Assembly (NCBI GenBank): GCA_028275295.1
Contig: JAPWUY010000131.1
Span: forward strand, 1-6,078
Length of the DNA stretch: 6,078 bases
Reading direction: 5' to 3'
Source of the DNA: Thermodesulfobacteriota bacterium
Lineage (GTDB): Bacteria; Desulfobacterota; Desulfocorpusculales; Desulfocorpusculum
Shown: positions 6,066 to 6,078 of the stretch, piece after piece
Numbering within the stretch: the stretch's first letter is position 1
How the letters are laid out: every line of letters begins with the position of its first letter
The notes under the pieces: model-generated
Database searches by the model: none
What the model was told of the DNA's origin: nothing
Seen by the model: the letters and a program-made list of their open reading frames with translations, nothing else
Translations under genes and position numbers: made by a program

Positions 6066-6078
6066 GATAGCCCCTCCA

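Overview
This window looks like the chromosome of a GC-rich (roughly 55-60% by eye) Gram-negative bacterium. Heavy use of AGG/AGA for arginine and ATA for isoleucine, together with a cytidylate-kinase-like protein that starts with an S-R-G-S-Y-S-H-G-R-E segment, suggests a Desulfobacterota (former Deltaproteobacteria) lineage. That placement rests on remembered family resemblance and is low to moderate confidence. No RNA genes, mobile elements, CRISPR arrays or long repeats were seen. The coding density and tight spacing are those of ordinary, well-kept bacterial operons.

The layout is two divergent operons around a 342-base intergenic region. On the minus strand, positions 1544 down to 1 hold a cytidylate-kinase-like protein with a BON-like C-terminal domain. 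Five bases after it comes the N-terminal 243 residues of an HlyD/EmrA-type membrane fusion protein, cut by the window edge. On the plus strand, positions 1887 to 6065 hold a secreted TAXI-family TRAP solute-binding protein, a large fused TRAP permease (DctQM type), and an FAD-dependent oxidoreductase of the DAO family, which starts 4 bases after the permease stop.

The intergenic region (1545-1886) carries a good sigma70-like promoter candidate facing the transporter operon (TTGACC, 16-base spacer, GATAAT). A weaker candidate faces the kinase gene. The inferred transporter leader of about 160 bases contains a 7-base perfect complement of the solute-binding-protein Shine-Dalgarno sequence, plus a competing decoy. 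Between the binding-protein and permease genes lies a 10-bp GC-rich hairpin followed by a T-rich run, which looks like an intrinsic terminator or partial attenuator. It would let the binding protein be made in excess over the permease. The permease start has no good ribosome site of its own, but an 11-codon reading frame ends across it in an ATGA overlap.

Read together, the plus-strand genes encode ion-driven uptake of an organic acid, amino acid or amine from the periplasm, followed by its oxidation in the cytoplasm by the flavoenzyme. The substrate cannot be told from sequence. The minus-strand pair suggests an export function of unknown substrate, co-transcribed with a nucleotide-kinase-like protein. 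The individual families are known. The most interesting points are the regulatory architecture of the transporter operon and the kinase-BON fusion, not an obviously new system.
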